From Alnus glutinosa (Eukaryota; Streptophyta; Magnoliopsida; Fagales; Betulaceae): a stretch of DNA of 64,000 nt. Location: positions 14,666,154 to 14,730,153 of the forward strand of contig NC_084886.1 of NCBI RefSeq assembly GCF_958979055.1, given 5' to 3'. Below the pieces are notes generated by a model that worked only from the letters and a program-made list of their open reading frames with translations, was not told where the DNA came from and did not search any database. The translations under genes were made by a program, and so were the position numbers. This document shows positions 47,258-60,900 of this stretch, one piece after another. The first letter of the stretch is position 1. Each line of letters begins with the position of its first letter.

Positions 47258-48050
47258 AAAATATCATAACTATAATTGCATTCTATGGGAAATGCCACTT
47301 AATTCAAACATGTAGCGACGCCGCTAAATACGCTACTTTATAGTGTATATATATATGTGTGTGTGTGTGTATAATATTAAAATGTGTATATATGAAATGT
47401 ACTTTGTGTGTATGCCCGTTGGCAACCCCCCTATTTTCAGTGCAAGCAAAAATTTTTTTAAAAAAAAACAACAACAAAAATGAGCTAGTATCAATAAAAG
47501 AATCCGTTTGATGTCATTCGAGCGGAATCCCAACAGAAAATATGGCTTGATCAATGAGCGGAACTTTTCCCTCATTGATCATAATTACAACTGATTCTCT
47601 TTTCCTTGTTTAAATTATTATTTTCCATGAAAGAATAGGAATTGTCATTTTTAAGTTGAATTTTTTTTCTTTTAAGGACTTAAGTTTCCTAATAAGTTTA
47701 GTATATATCCACCGTACCTCTAGAATTATATTGAAATCAATGAAATTTCGGTATCTTTGTGGTTGTGGTTGTATATAATTATTCTCTAGCTCGTAACTGC
47801 AGCAGGTTTAGACAATTATTCACTTTTAAATATAAGAAACAGTACTATATTCATATCTTAAAATACACAGTACATGATTCGTGCACGCTAACACGTACAA
47901 TTTTTATATATACTGTTATCAACATATACCTTTGCCAGATACCAAAGCCAGTACTCTGCAACGTCTTGCCGATATATTGTAGCCCATGTATGTTTGAGCC
48001 CACATGTTTTACAATAGTCTCACGTTATCCATAATGGCGTTAGGCTATAT
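47258..48050. other. Intergenic DNA
   Basis: 47258-47400 is the last part of the F/G shared flank, ending in a TG-rich microsatellite (47345-47371). The rest shows no gene. Confidence 0.4.
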
Positions 48051-48541
48051 ATGGCAACTGAATTCTTGGCTCTAATGAAAAATGGCACGTGGGACTCGGT
48101 CCGTTCTAGACCACAAATAAATTTGGTGGGTTATAAATGGATTTTTCGTATTAAATGCAAGCCCGATAGGTCCATTGATCGTTATAAAGCCTGCTTAGTG
48201 ACAAAAGATTTTCATCAGCAATTGGGGCTTGATTATGGTGAGACCTATAGCTAGCCTTGTGGTTAAACCCACTACTATATGGGTCGTCCTCTCTATTGCT
48301 GTCATGCAAAATTGGCCCCATTAGCCAATTCAAAGTTCAAAGTGCTTCTTAACATGTGATTTGCATGAAAATGTTTATATGGTTTGGCCACTTCAGTTTT
48401 ATTTTTCATCCATCTCTACAACATCATTTATGCCATTTTCGCAAGGCACTTTATGGCCTCAAGCAAGCTCAACGCGCTTGGTTTTCAAAGCTCAGTTCCA
48501 AGTGTCTTGAGTTGGGCTTCATCAATTCCAGTTCTGACTAA
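48051..48541 (+). mobile_element. Ty1/copia reverse transcriptase fragment (N-terminal part)
   Basis: Plus frame shows 'ALMKNGTWDSV', 'VGYKWIFRIKCKPDRSIDRY', 'ACLVTKDFHQQLGLDYGETY', then a stop and broken frames with 'FRKALYGLKQAQRAWFSKL'. This is the usual copia RT order, decayed and without LTRs. Confidence 0.85.
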
Positions 48542-49066
48542 TGTAGCGAAAGTGATAGACGTAAAAAAGAAATCGTATTCTCCATACACAAAATCAACAC
48601 ACACATTAATAAAGAAAACTAATAATATTATTGATGGCAAAAACTCTACTTATTCCAATACAATTTATCCAAAGTTATAATAAAACCCTAAAGCTACAAA
48701 ATGTAATAAAATTCTCCCGAGAATGGAAATAAAACAATATAAGAAGAATATAATAATTATAAAAATACTTGATAGTAAAGAAAACCTAAAGATGGCAAAT
48801 TCAAATAAACAATTAAATCCTAATCTAAAATAGAAATCAATAAAATTGATTCTCTTTGTCAACCAAATATGGTTGAAAATCTTGATAGATTCTTTCCTTC
48901 TGTATTTTCATTGTCTGAACCAAATAGAAATTTTATTGAACGACAATTTCCCATTTCCCAATATGTTCTTTGTTATTTTTCTTAATTCGGAAAACACCGA
49001 AAACATGGGTAAATGTTGTCCTATATCACTGACACATCACTCTTCACTTACATATCAAGCCCATCT
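48542..49066. other. Intergenic AT-rich DNA
   Basis: No gene or clear repeat. It lies between the copia RT fragment and the long LTR-like region. Confidence 0.35.
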
Positions 49067-52000
49067 ATGACGACCCCCCACCCCCCCCCCCCTCCCCACC
49101 TTTTTTCTTTTATATATACAAACATAAAAAAGTCCTCACAGTGGCACGATGATGTGTCGTAAAGCCAACATATGGTACATACCCCATAATATATACCTGG
49201 TAAATCAGAGTATAACACATATCTAACTATGCAGCGGAAAACATAAACCTGAATAGCGGAAATCCCAACTTATACATCTATCATAAATAAATACAACAGA
49301 GAGTCATTTAACATCTATCTGTTTAAGTCTTATCAACACAATAATTACATAACAATAATGGCTCGACAATACAAGTGTCACAAGTGACACGAGCCATAAT
49401 TCCAAACCTTTAAAACAGTGGACACATGTGATTTGACAATTACAACCATCGCGGCGAGCTTCAGTCATAATAGCCCAAGTACACTTCTACAACACCATCA
49501 ACTCCGACCGGAGTACCTATAGCTAAAGGAACATTCTCTATACGGTTGTGGGGGTTTACCACATCCGTATAGGTGAAAGGTTGAGTTCACCGTCTCAGTA
49601 CATAATACCGAGACCTTAGTGATATTAAATTGAATTTTCGCAAAGAACTTACTTTTCCTTTATAGTCTTGCAAGCACTATAACAGCTGCCAATTTCATAA
49701 ACTTTTGTTTGAAAAACTCTCAATAGCTGATATAGCAAAGACCGACTAATAGAAAACATTTAAAGCATATTGTGTAGCTGCGAACATATATAAAAGTTCC
49801 AGTCATCCCACCTTGAAAGCTTCTACATATCGACCCATCTACAATATATTACTTTGTGGTTTGTTTGCTTAGGTTTACACACACGCGAGGTCATTCGCAT
49901 GCACATAACCCTTAGGCTTAAAGAATGGCATTTAGTGTACTGTACCGAAACACAAGCATCCTATGCCTAAGAAATACCAACACACTGTACATTGCAGCTC
50001 GAGGCATATCTATACAAAGCACTAGTATCCTTAAGTTAATAAAATACCTGCCTCCCTATACATTGAGGCTTAATGCATTTTGGAAATACTAAAACAAGAC
50101 ATTTAGCTTAGCTATACAAGGACATTTACATCCCCAGCTATAGGTAACACTACGCTTGAATACATTGAGACTCATTGCCTTTGAAAGTCAGTGTGATCAT
50201 GCGAGCACTAGAGTGAGACTCCAATATGCAAGGATGTCTTTGCTGAAGAACAAATAACAACTGCCTACTATACCAAGACATAACATTCCAATCTTTGAAC
50301 AATGTGAACATCTAGGCACATCCAAACTCAATGCTTCTTAGATCATACAACTAATACGTCTAACATAAAAATTACAATACATATCATGAAAATAGCACAT
50401 ACAAATACAACACAATACAAGTATGCATATGCAAGTCTCCAGAGCCCCTAGCTTAAGTAACCAAGTCCCAGACTCAAATAACCATGTCCCAGACACAAAT
50501 AGATGTGTCCCAAACACAAATAGTCGAGTCCCAGACTCAATTAACCGTATCCTAGACACAAATACTCGAGTCGCAGACTCAATTAGCTGTGTCCCAGACA
50601 CAAATAGCCGAGTCCCAGACTCAAGTATTCGAGTCCCCAAGATTGTATAACCATGCATCAATGCAATATGCTCCCAAAACTGTTTATGATAACACTCCCA
50701 AAATCCACAAACATGTTACAACACCAATTTCTCAAGCGCCAAATACATTATTTAAAATTCTCAACCGCAGCACACAGTCACACAATTCATTCCATACTCC
50801 ACATACAATATACAATTTTTCAAAATTTCATTGATAAGTTCAACATACTCAAAAGTACTCAAATCTAAAACAGATGTATTTAATATACAGTTGGTTCAAA
50901 TTTATAAAACAACATGTGTATTTTGCAATTCATTAATATATGAAAATAATAATTTCTCAGTTGCCACATTGGACTCTTGACTCGAATATTTTCCAAGTGT
51001 TCTAGTTACTTGAACCCTACATTGGAGAATACGTTGAAGTCTCCAATCATGACACTACTTTATCTATTTACTTTTATTGTACATGAATAAATGAATGTGC
51101 ATTACTTATTTAATGACTAACCATATCAGTAGTTTAGACTATAGAACCCTAATCTTATTTAACATATTCCTTTAGTAACTCCTATTAGCTTAGAGTACAA
51201 TCTTATATCGTAATATTTACACTTTACCCTTTTACTTCATTATTTGTTTAACTTTCCCATTTATTACAAAGAATAAAATCTATTTATCTCATTCGGTTCT
51301 TACAAACATAATAAAAGCACGACTTTATCTCCTAACAGTATTTGCCATTTACACCAAGAGGGCCTAACTTTATTAACTTCAAACTCTTCTCAACCAACCA
51401 ATACTTAAACAACATTCAACTATTTAGCACTATCATTTGGCTATAGCTTAAAATCACATCCAAGGGACACTATACCGAATCAGCCCACATTTCACCGAAG
51501 AAACACTCCAAGACTTAACCTATAAACCACAAACAAAGCCCCCCAAAATTCCATTATCAACCTCTAACAACAATACAAGAATTAATAATAATTTAATCCC
51601 CCCATGATTTTGTAAACGACAACTAACAATTCATCTAGATTAGGCCATTTACACAATGGTAACAATTACAACTTACAATCTTCCTTAATAAACTAATGAG
51701 CATTCGGTCATTATAATATTTTCAATCTCTTAACATAAATGTCACTTCTTATACAAAAATCAACGAACTTAAACTCAACCTCCACAAAACTAAATCTAAG
51801 GAACCCATAATTACATTGCAAGCTTAAGGTACCAAAAACATAAGCATCCTTAATTAATTGTTCACTCAAAACCCAAGGGAACCACAATCCTATAAAACTC
51901 ATTCCAAATTGTTACAAGACACGTCTCAAACAAAACCTCAATTCAATAACTCAATTCAAAACTCAAGCAATATCATTAAATCTGCCAACAACAAAATCCA

Positions 52001-52503
52001 GCATTTCAACCAACCAAAGCCATGCAAAACACCCATCAAACCCCCAATTCACAGCCATAAACACCATAAAGAAAATCACTCCATGCCATCCCAGCATCCT
52101 CCATAATCCGAAACCATTAAAACTCTCAATATCAACAACCCCAAATCTGTTGTAAAAATCATCCAATTGGCCAACACCCAAAATTTCCAACAATACCACA
52201 CCCAAGCCCAATTCAGCTACACCAATCCCAAATTAATAAATCTACAACAATCAGAAAATAAAACCATTCAATGTACCCATAAAATCAAACCCATAAATTC
52301 AATTAATTAGCCAATTACAACCGAAAGAGAACACCCAAAATCCAATCAAATTCAACTTCTTTAATCCTAATCGGCCAACCACATTCTAGAACCACAAACC
52401 ATTCAGCCAACACCCCAAAAATACCATAAAACCCTAGTATCTCATCTAGATCAAACCCCAAAAGAAAGACCCATTCGGTCAACATTTGGAACCCAACAAC
52501 AAT
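49067..52503 (-). mobile_element. Old long-LTR-type sequence in minus orientation
   Basis: Read on the minus strand, 49067-50200 matches the plus-strand element ending at 55248, but inverted and diverged. Shared words are the 'ggggtcgtca' end, 'ttttccgct', 'catatgttgg', 'tttcacctat(a/g)cggatgtg' and 'taccgag'. A C-run of about 14 lies at 49079-49092. No polyprotein is seen. Its other end was not found; it may continue after the nested insert (55254 on). Confidence 0.6.
50465..50638. repeat. 21-bp minisatellite, 8 units
   Basis: Units of exactly 21 bp start at 50465 ('gtcccagactcaaataacca' type). 'gactcaa' and 'gacacaa' variants are mixed. As 21 is a multiple of 3, each reading frame repeats every 7 codons: the plus ORF 50423-50650 gives VPD(T/S)NSR-like heptads, and the minus ORF 50661-50338 gives ESGTRLF-like heptads. 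It lies inside the LTR-like DNA above. Confidence 0.9.
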
Positions 52504-55248
52504 TGTAATGTCTCGAATGTTATTTATCATTTTAAAAATAAAATTTAATGGATAAATGACTAAAATTAATTTGACGGCTGGAAAATACAATAGGACACCT
52601 AGAGAATATTTTATGGTTCAAAGAAATAAGTTATTTAAGAGGAAAATATGAGAAAATGAATTGGAAATGGAATAAATGAGAAAATAATGCAAAAATGTAT
52701 ACATATACATGGCACATCCGGACGCTATATTGTGGGCGTCCGGATGGCCCTTCTTGGGCGCACGTCTGCAAGTGGACACGTATCCGAACGGGAGCTAATG
52801 CCTGTCCAAACGGTACTTATTCTGTGTGAGGTGGATGCCTCCTTTTTCGCGCGTCCGGACAGCTTGTGGGGGTCCGTTTTAAAGTGGGCAAAACACCCAT
52901 TTCTCTCGGCAGCTCGGTTTTTCTTCCTCATTTCTATACGTTTTTTTACCTAAAAATTGTGATATCTTGAAATCCAGTCGTCTAATCTTAAATCCGACTT
53001 TGATAACGTAATCCTCAAAGCCCGATCTATGTTTTGACCGAACGTTTTGAGGTAAATCGTTAAACTCGCATTTTTGGAGATTTTTTATAAATCTTGTAGA
53101 AATGAGTTTAACTTGGTATTTTCTCTAGATTTTGTGTGGTTTGGAGTTGCTAGGAGCTTCCCGAGTATTTGGTCTTAACTTAGCGAGTTTTTGGTAAGTT
53201 TTTCATAGACCCTAGTTTTTAGGTATTTTGTTAAAATGCTATTTTATTGTGATTAACCCAATGTAATGCTTATGGGTTAGCAATATTGGGTTTATTAAAG
53301 TGATTAGACATTATGGATAAGTATTTAGGAATTTTAGGATTTTGATGGGTAAATTAGCAATGTGGCTTTTTAGCGATTCAAAATGCTACCTAGTTTGATT
53401 ATTGATTAGAATACTAAATAATACAATGTATTGTATTTTTAGTGGCACTTTGCGGTTGAACTTAGAGTATTTTGGAATTGGGAGTACAAGCGATCTGAGG
53501 TGAGTATTCTACTCACTGTGAAAATATATTTTTGTATGTTATGTATTTGTAAAAATGTATATTGTTTTATGAATCCGAACCGACCATATGATGAAATATA
53601 TGTTTTGGATAATTTGAATAGTTTGATTATATTCAATTATATCAATGATGTTTAAGAATTAATGCATGAGTGAAGTGTGTTGAATTGTTTTAAAGTGTTT
53701 GAGTGTGTGCTGCGGTTGGGATTTAAATTATGTAAAATTGTTTGAGAACATGTCATGTTGAAACTATTTATGTTTTATGAAGAAACTATGATTTTAATGA
53801 TTTCAAAGTGTTTGATGAAATGTTGGATTTGTTTAGTTTTAAGAGAACATGGTTCAGTAACAACATGATACAGTAGTGAAACATATACTGATCAGGCACA
53901 GAGCATAGAGCATAGAGCATGTAGTATAAAGCATACATACAACAGTAGTACAACAGCAACAGAACGTAGTAAAACAGCAGTAAACACAGTTAAACAACAG
54001 TTATCAGCATCGTGGGGGACCTAAGCCCCAGTAGACCCAGTTTCATGCATATCATATATGACATTGTTTTATGAGTGTGATGCTTTTATGCTATAAGTAG
54101 TTTCTATCAAATGTGTTGGTATGCATAAGTGTCTTAAATGAAAAGAGCTTATGTATATTTTTATCAGATAGTTGCATGTGTTTAAGAAATATTAAACTTG
54201 AATGTGCATGGATTCATGACTGCCTAGGTGCGAGTAAGGGCATGTCTATGAGTAAGAAGATTGACAGTATTGTTCTTCATTAGCATATTGAGTTTAACTC
54301 TAGTGCTCACATGATCTACTGACGTTCAAGGCATGAAGCTAAATTACGATTAGAGATGGTGTTGGGAATATTATGTTGAATGATGATATCCTAGTATGGA
54401 AGAGTAAGATGCCATGTTTTCTTGCTTAAGATTTATGTGTAGACGTGATATCTGTAATGGACTGATCGTGTGTGCATATGTCTGGTCCACCATTCAAAAG
54501 TATTATTATAGAGAGGTCTATCTATAGAAACTTTCAAGGAAGGATGACTGGAACTTCTATGTATGTTCACAGGTATATAGTATATTTTAAATGTTTTCTG
54601 GATAGTCAGTGTTTACTGTATTAGTCATTGGTAAATTGTGGCTGATATAGTGCTCGCATAACTAAAAATAAAAGAAATGTTGGTTCTTTGTGAAAACTCA
54701 GTTAGTTTAATATCACTGAGGTCTTAATATGTATTATACCGAGGCGATGGACTCATTCTTTCACCTATGCGGATGTGAATACCACCATAACCGTGTAGAT
54801 GATATTCTTATGATTGCAGGTAATTCTGATGCGGATGATGATCCAGCAGTATTCTATTTGGGTTACTATGATTGAAGCCCGTAGCGATAGTCATAGTGGG
54901 ATGGACTATGGTGTCCTTATTTTGAGTACTTTTGTATATGGCTTGTGACGTATGTGTCACGTATTCTTTTGTAATAGTAATATGTTGTTAAGTCTTAAAC
55001 AATTAGACTTGTGTTGTGGCTCACTTTTGTATAGACATCAGGTTCATTTATAGTTATGCTTTTCCGCTATATTTGATGATATCATGATATATTTCGCTGT
55101 AGATATAACTCTGTATATCGAGTGCATGTTATGGGCATGTGCCATATGTTGGTTGAGCGACACATAGTCATGCCACTGTGATGACTCATTTTACGTTTGT
55201 ATAAAATAAAAAATAAAAAAAAAATAAAAAAAAAAAGGGGTCGTCACA
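52504..55248 (+). mobile_element. Solo long LTR (2,745 bp), nested, with target duplication
   Basis: Starts TGTAATGTCTCGAATG, ends GGGGTCGTCACA (TG...CA), and is flanked by ACAAT on both sides (52499-52503 and 55249-55253). No coding domain inside, so it is an LTR alone, left by recombination. 'cgtccggac' words near 52720-52870 also occur in the LTR-like start at 63472. It sits inside older, inverted, related DNA. LTRs this long are typical of some Gypsy lineages, but the lineage cannot be fixed without internal genes. Confidence 0.8.
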
Positions 55249-55253
55249 ACAAT

Positions 55254-56150
55254 ACCCAAAAGCTAAAGGAAATAGAATTTACCTTGATGAAACCGATTGC
55301 TCCAATCGATTCTCTCAGCCTCGGTAACTCACAATCTGCACTTTCGTTTCCGATTAGTAGCTCCCCTCGATTCATCTCACATGGCTTGTCTCTCAACTCA
55401 AGAACATCACGGGTCTCACTCAGCATCACAGCCCCTAACACGGTTTGATCTCCCATGGGTGAGTGTGTGTGTGTGACAGGATGAAGGGGGGAAGGGGAAG
55501 GGCTGGGTTGTGTGCATGACAATGAGTGAAGAGAGGAAGGAAGGCGAAGGGAAGAAAAAAAGGGAGAAATGGAGCTGCTGTCGTCGGGTGAAACCGAGAG
55601 GAAGAATAAAAGAGAAGGAGAAGAGAGAACGTGCGGCAGGGAGGAAGAAAAGAAAGAAAAGAGAGGTGTGCGGGTGAGGGGAAGAGAGATCCGGGTGGTC
55701 CAAAAAGAGAGGGGAAAAGGAAAGAAAAAGGGGAAGGAAATGAAGATAAGAGGCCACGTGTCACCTTGTGAGTGGTTGGGAGAAGATGGGGTTATCTTCT
55801 CTTAACCATTCAGGTGATGGCACGTGGTAGGAGGAGATTACATTTTTATTTAAAGCCCCCAACTTTTATAAATCATTGCAGTACTCCACTAAATTAAAAT
55901 CTTATCATTTAACAATTAATATTCGACCCCACATTTGTTCAAACTACACTTTACTAAAATGATTAATTATTTATTTAACTAGGACTTATTATTATTGTTC
56001 TAATTCCATTATTTTATCTTAAACTCTTTTATTTCAATTACATAAATATAATCACTAAAAATATAAAACTAATTTCATCTTATTTAATAAATGTGATTTA
56101 TTTAATTGCTAAATTTCTTATTTAATTTCTTGGTCTTTATACCATATATC
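55254..56150. other. Continuation of the older element and purine-rich block
   Basis: At 55490-55750 the plus strand is strongly purine-rich (gaaggaagg, gaaagaaaag runs) and gives long open frames in several phases (ORFs 55244-55805). They are low-complexity Lys/Glu/Arg or Ser/Phe/Leu and show no domain. The following 350 bp are AT-rich with no gene. Confidence 0.4.
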
Positions 56151-57619
56151 ATTTTTCTACTTATTTACGTCGATGACATTGTTGTTACGGGCCTCATTTC
56201 AAGTCTTCATTCTGACTTTGCTTTAAAAGATCTTGAGCCTCTACATTATTTTTTGTTTCGGAGTTGAAGCCAAACATGTCCAAGATGGGTTTTTACTATC
56301 AATTAGACTCGTTACATTCATGACTTGCTTCACAAGGCAAAAATGGAGGCAGTTAAACTAGTAGCTTCCCCTATGTCTTCCACTGTGAAACTTCCACAGT
56401 TTGATAGAGATGCCTTTTTTTTTTTTAATCCAACTCTATACTGCAACAATGTTGGCTCCTTACAGTATCTCTCTCTCACTCACCCAAATTTTTCATTTGC
56501 CGTCAACAAAGTCTATCAATATTGTTAGAGAATATATTGATACCGTATATTACGGTACTCTCCATGTAGATGTTAGAGAATATAACGATACCGTATATTA
56601 CAGTACTCTCCATATATTGTAGGATTTGAATTAATCTTCATTAATTGTAATTGATTATAATCAAATCAGATTTGAATACATTCAATTCTGATTTGATTGT
56701 ATTCTCTTTACATACAATTTTGTATTATCTCTATATCCCTATAAATATGGATAATTTGTATTGTAAATCAATCAAGCAATAATAGCAACAATATAGTCCT
56801 TTGGGCTTTACTATGTGGACGTAGGTCATAGACCGAACCATGTAAAATCCCTTGTCTCTATTTCTTATTATTCCGCTTTATTTTCTTTTAGTTTTATGTT
56901 TTCTTTCAAATATATGCATTGTCCAACTATGCATCACTGGAGTGCTATCAAAAGAATTTTGTGATATCTTCGCAATACAGATTATCAAGGGCTATTACTT
57001 TGTCACAAATCCACCATGGATTTGGATACATACAATGATGTTGACTGGAGTGGTTATCCAGACGATTGACACTTTACTGGTGGTTTCTATGTATTTTTGG
57101 GGTCCAATTTAGTTACGTGAAGCACCAACAAACAAGCCATAGTCTTGTGTTCTAGAACTGAGGCTGAGTATTATATTGGACACTCACATGGGTCACACCT
57201 CATGTGAGTGTGTTGTGTAACAGTTGTGTAAATATAATTTCTCATTATATTGAGCCTTAGTCATTGCCACTGCAGGCTTCAGTCCTTTTTGCGTGAACTT
57301 GGGGTTTTTCTTTCACATCCACCAACTTTGTGGTGTGATAATTAACAAAGGTGCTACATACATGACTGCAAATCCTATGTTTCACGCACGGACCAACGAC
57401 ATAAAAATTGATTTCCACTTTGTGCATGACAAAGTGGCATCCAAACAATTGCTTGTAAAATTTATTTCATCTAAAGATCAACTTGCAGATACTTTCACAA
57501 AGCCCCTTTCAGTTCCGAAATTCATCATTCTCGAGGACAATCTCAACGTCAATTCTCTCCCGTTGAGCTTGAGGGGGCGTATTATGACACAAGATGATCA
57601 CAATTCACAAGTCATTTGA
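56151..57619 (+). mobile_element. Decayed Ty1/copia: RT and RNase H pieces
   Basis: Near 56168 the frame reads YVDDIVVTG, the copia catalytic YVDD, followed by 'LKDLEPLHYFLF'. At 57350-57540 the RNase H end reads 'NPMFHARTNDIKIDFHFV', 'SKQLLVKFISSKDQLADTF' and 'TKPLSVPKF'. Between them (about 56525-56900) sits an LTR-like piece with 'ccctataaatatgg' and a nearby repeat of 'gataccgtatattac' (56540 and 56590). Stops and frameshifts throughout. Confidence 0.8.
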
Positions 57620-57948
57620 TAGCAATCAACAATATAACCGTGTGCACCAAGGGAAGAATGAAATAGATAATCAAGGAATAGATATAAGATAAAAATATAG
57701 GACTTCAATTACAATTGTTGTACAATAGGTTTACCTGTTATAGATACAATGGCATAATGGCTCTTATACTTTATTAATAACAACACACGACTACTCACCG
57801 AAGTGTGGAGCTAGAATATTTATAACTGTATACTTGTTTAGTAAATACGTTATAGAAAAGTGCCAAGTTATTTAGCTCACAAACTAGACGGCAAATTAAA
57901 ATGGGAAATCTAACTCAGAAACCATTTATTCATATATGTTATCAGAGT
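57620..57948. other. Intergenic DNA and 3' flank of gene G
   Basis: No gene; AT-rich. 'aaatacgttatagaaaagtgc' at 57843 matches the 3' flanks of E and F. Confidence 0.45.
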
Positions 57949-60900
57949 TTAGAGCCTGAAATGCGGCAGCAGAGAAGTCCCATCAAGGCCTTTTTCCCAG
58001 AAGTACTTGGCATAGTCGCTCACTGTGGTTTCCCTATACTTCGGAGGATTATCTTCTGATAATAACTCCTTGATGGGTCCGTAAAGTTTTGAGGTTGGCC
58101 AAGAACCCGTGGAAAAGAAGCTCACCACAGATACTCTGGGCCCGGCCCGGTTTGCCAATACTCTGTGTTCAACGCTTTTAAACCTATCGTTTGTTATAAG
58201 CTGAAAAAACCAAAGGGAAAAACATGTAAATTAGCTGCAGCCAAAAATGATCATTCTTGTATAGAGAATCAAAATTGACAAATACAAAAGAAATTTAGCT
58301 GGACCACAGCTGAGTTAGTTAGTATCATGTATTTCATTTGCTTCTACATAATATGATCCTTCAAAAGTGCAAGTGAATCGACTTTAGATCTTAATCAATG
58401 TGGTGTTGAAATAAACTACTGTTTATATGTGAATTACATTCAACAAATGCAAGTAAAATATATATATAGACACACACACAAGCAAAACAATAAGAGAGCA
58501 AAGGATAAATCCGATCAATCCACTATATTAAAACAACAACAAACCACCCTCTCCCATTATGTTCTTATTTTTTTCTCCACGCCTAATGTAGCCACGTAAG
58601 TTCGCCTAAACCAAATGGAAATCCTAAAACAAAAAGAATTAATATTTCTTTTGAGTGTCATAGCTTGAAGTGGGTTTTGATAGGTTCTGATCAAGTATAC
58701 ATTGGACCTCTCAGAGTGCCCGTGCACCATCAACATGTAACGTTTGATCGGAAACAGAAGCTATTTGCATGTTCGAAGTCTTTTACTTGGGTGAGCTGAG
58801 ATCATTATTACATGTATACGAAGTCTCTCACCTACGCCATTTACAGGACCAAATGGTATGTACGTAAAATTAAAGTTTATTGATGATCAATATGAAGTGT
58901 CATTACTAAAATTAAATGAAATAAGATGACACAACTATGATCCAAAAACAATACACCCAACCAAACGCAAGAATAACGTGAAGACTTGCCTGTAGAAGAT
59001 CTCCAATGTTAACCACTAGAGCCCCTGGCACCGGAGGGTTGTCGACCCACTTGTCCTGATGAAGGACTTGGAGGCCACCAATATGGTCTTGTAGAAGAAT
59101 AGTGAGGAAGGGACCGTCCGCATGCTTGCTTGTGCCCATTGTTAACTCTGGCTGTGGGCAAGCGGGATAGTAATGGCACGCAAGCGACAGACCCTCAGTG
59201 CAATCAATGTCAATGAGGTGGTTTGGGTTCAGCCCAAGAGCCTCTGATAATAACCCGAACACTAAAATCCCCAACTTCATCACTTGCTTTGAGTACTGCT
59301 CCATTATATCTCTACAGGCGGATATATTAATAAGCGCTTTAGGTGTTCATAACTTCAGATCATTATAGGTCATCCTCCAATCTCGATAGAAAATGAAAAA
59401 GAGTGCAAAAGCTACCATTATGAAAGAAAAACGTAATTGGGAGTTGACAAAATTGAGCATTTAATACTTTATGATATCCAAAAAAACAAACAAAAATGAT
59501 CTGCATGCGGCATCCAGAGCATTTGTATACATCACTATCATTATTAGTGATCAGTTGAAAAATTGTTTAAAAAGTGAAAAAAGCATTTCATGCCATGGTC
59601 TACCATTGACCGTTAAAAACTAAAGTCCCTTAATCAATCAGAATTCAAATCAATATGAAGATCTCATCTTCTGATAGGAACCGAAGGACAAGAAGGCCTA
59701 ATCCAAAGTACCAGGATTAGGTTTGCTTCATTGGATAAGAGATCAGGCCAACTGCTGTTCTGTGTTGATAATTGTTTCGTTTTGCTGAGTATCATTTGGA
59801 AATTCAAAATAAGATAGTTTGGATTAGTATGTTAGAATTTTTAGATGGTCATTAAGTTTGAATAAAGGATCAGGTGATCCTTCTATATCAGGGGTCATTG
59901 ACGAATTTCTACAAATAGATTGTATGCGGTGACTCCTACCCTCAGTGGAGAACTCACTTTTAGTTCAATTCATTTCCTTTTTACTACCACAGCCAATCAC
60001 AATCGTATTTCCACAACAAGAACCCATCACCATCTCATTCAAAAATGGTGGGTGGATTATTTCCTCACTCAATCCAGTCTAGATGTATGGAATTTATTCT
60101 CAAAAGCTGGCTCTTTATGGGTAGCATGGACTGAAGCTAGCTGGTTGAAGGGTAGGAGTTTTTGGACGGTTCCTATTCCAGCTTAATGCTCTTGGAGTTG
60201 GAAGAAGATACTCAAACTTTGAGACATAGCCAAGAGGTTCATCCGTTTTAAGGTTGGGAATGGTAATAAGGTGTTCTTGTGGCTGGATCATTGGCATCCT
60301 GCAGGCTGCCTTCTAGATAAATTTGATTATAGGATTGTTCATGATTCTGGGTTTTCCCTGCATTCCAAACTAGATATCATTATGAAGAATGGTGCTTGGT
60401 TCTAGCCTCATGCCCGTTCAGATGCTCTTGTAGAGGTACAAAGTCAGCTCCATACAGTTGAGATAGGTGCTGCTGATGAGCCAGTGTGGAATTCTCACAG
60501 TGGCATCTACGGGTGTTCGGATACCTGGGACAAACTGAGAGAGGTGCATCCGGTAGTCAGGTGGTGGAAGATTGTTTGGTCTCCCACTTCTATCCCTCGT
60601 CACTCCTTCACTCTTTGGCTTGTCTTCCGGGATGCTTTGATCACAAAACAACGTATGAGTGGCTGGGGCTATACAGGTCAGATTCTATGTCCTTTCTGCT
60701 ACGGAGCACAAGAGAGCCGTGATCACCTTTTCTTTAGGTGCAGTTTCAGTCGTCGGATTTGAACTGAAATCATGGCTGATTGCTCCTTTTTCAATGTGCC
60801 TTTGGATTGGGAAGATATAGAAGTCTGGTGTTTGAAGGTGATGCAGGGGAAAAGCTTAAAAGCCAGCTTGGGCCGGCTGTGTCTTGGAGCTACTGTGTAC

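Noticed and set aside
50338-50661. Repeat-protein gene from the minisatellite
   Set aside because: Open frames come from the unit length being a multiple of 3. There is no signal or domain, and it lies in LTR-type DNA.
55244-55805. Overlapping ORFs in the purine-rich block
   Set aside because: Low-complexity translations in several frames, caused by biased base composition.
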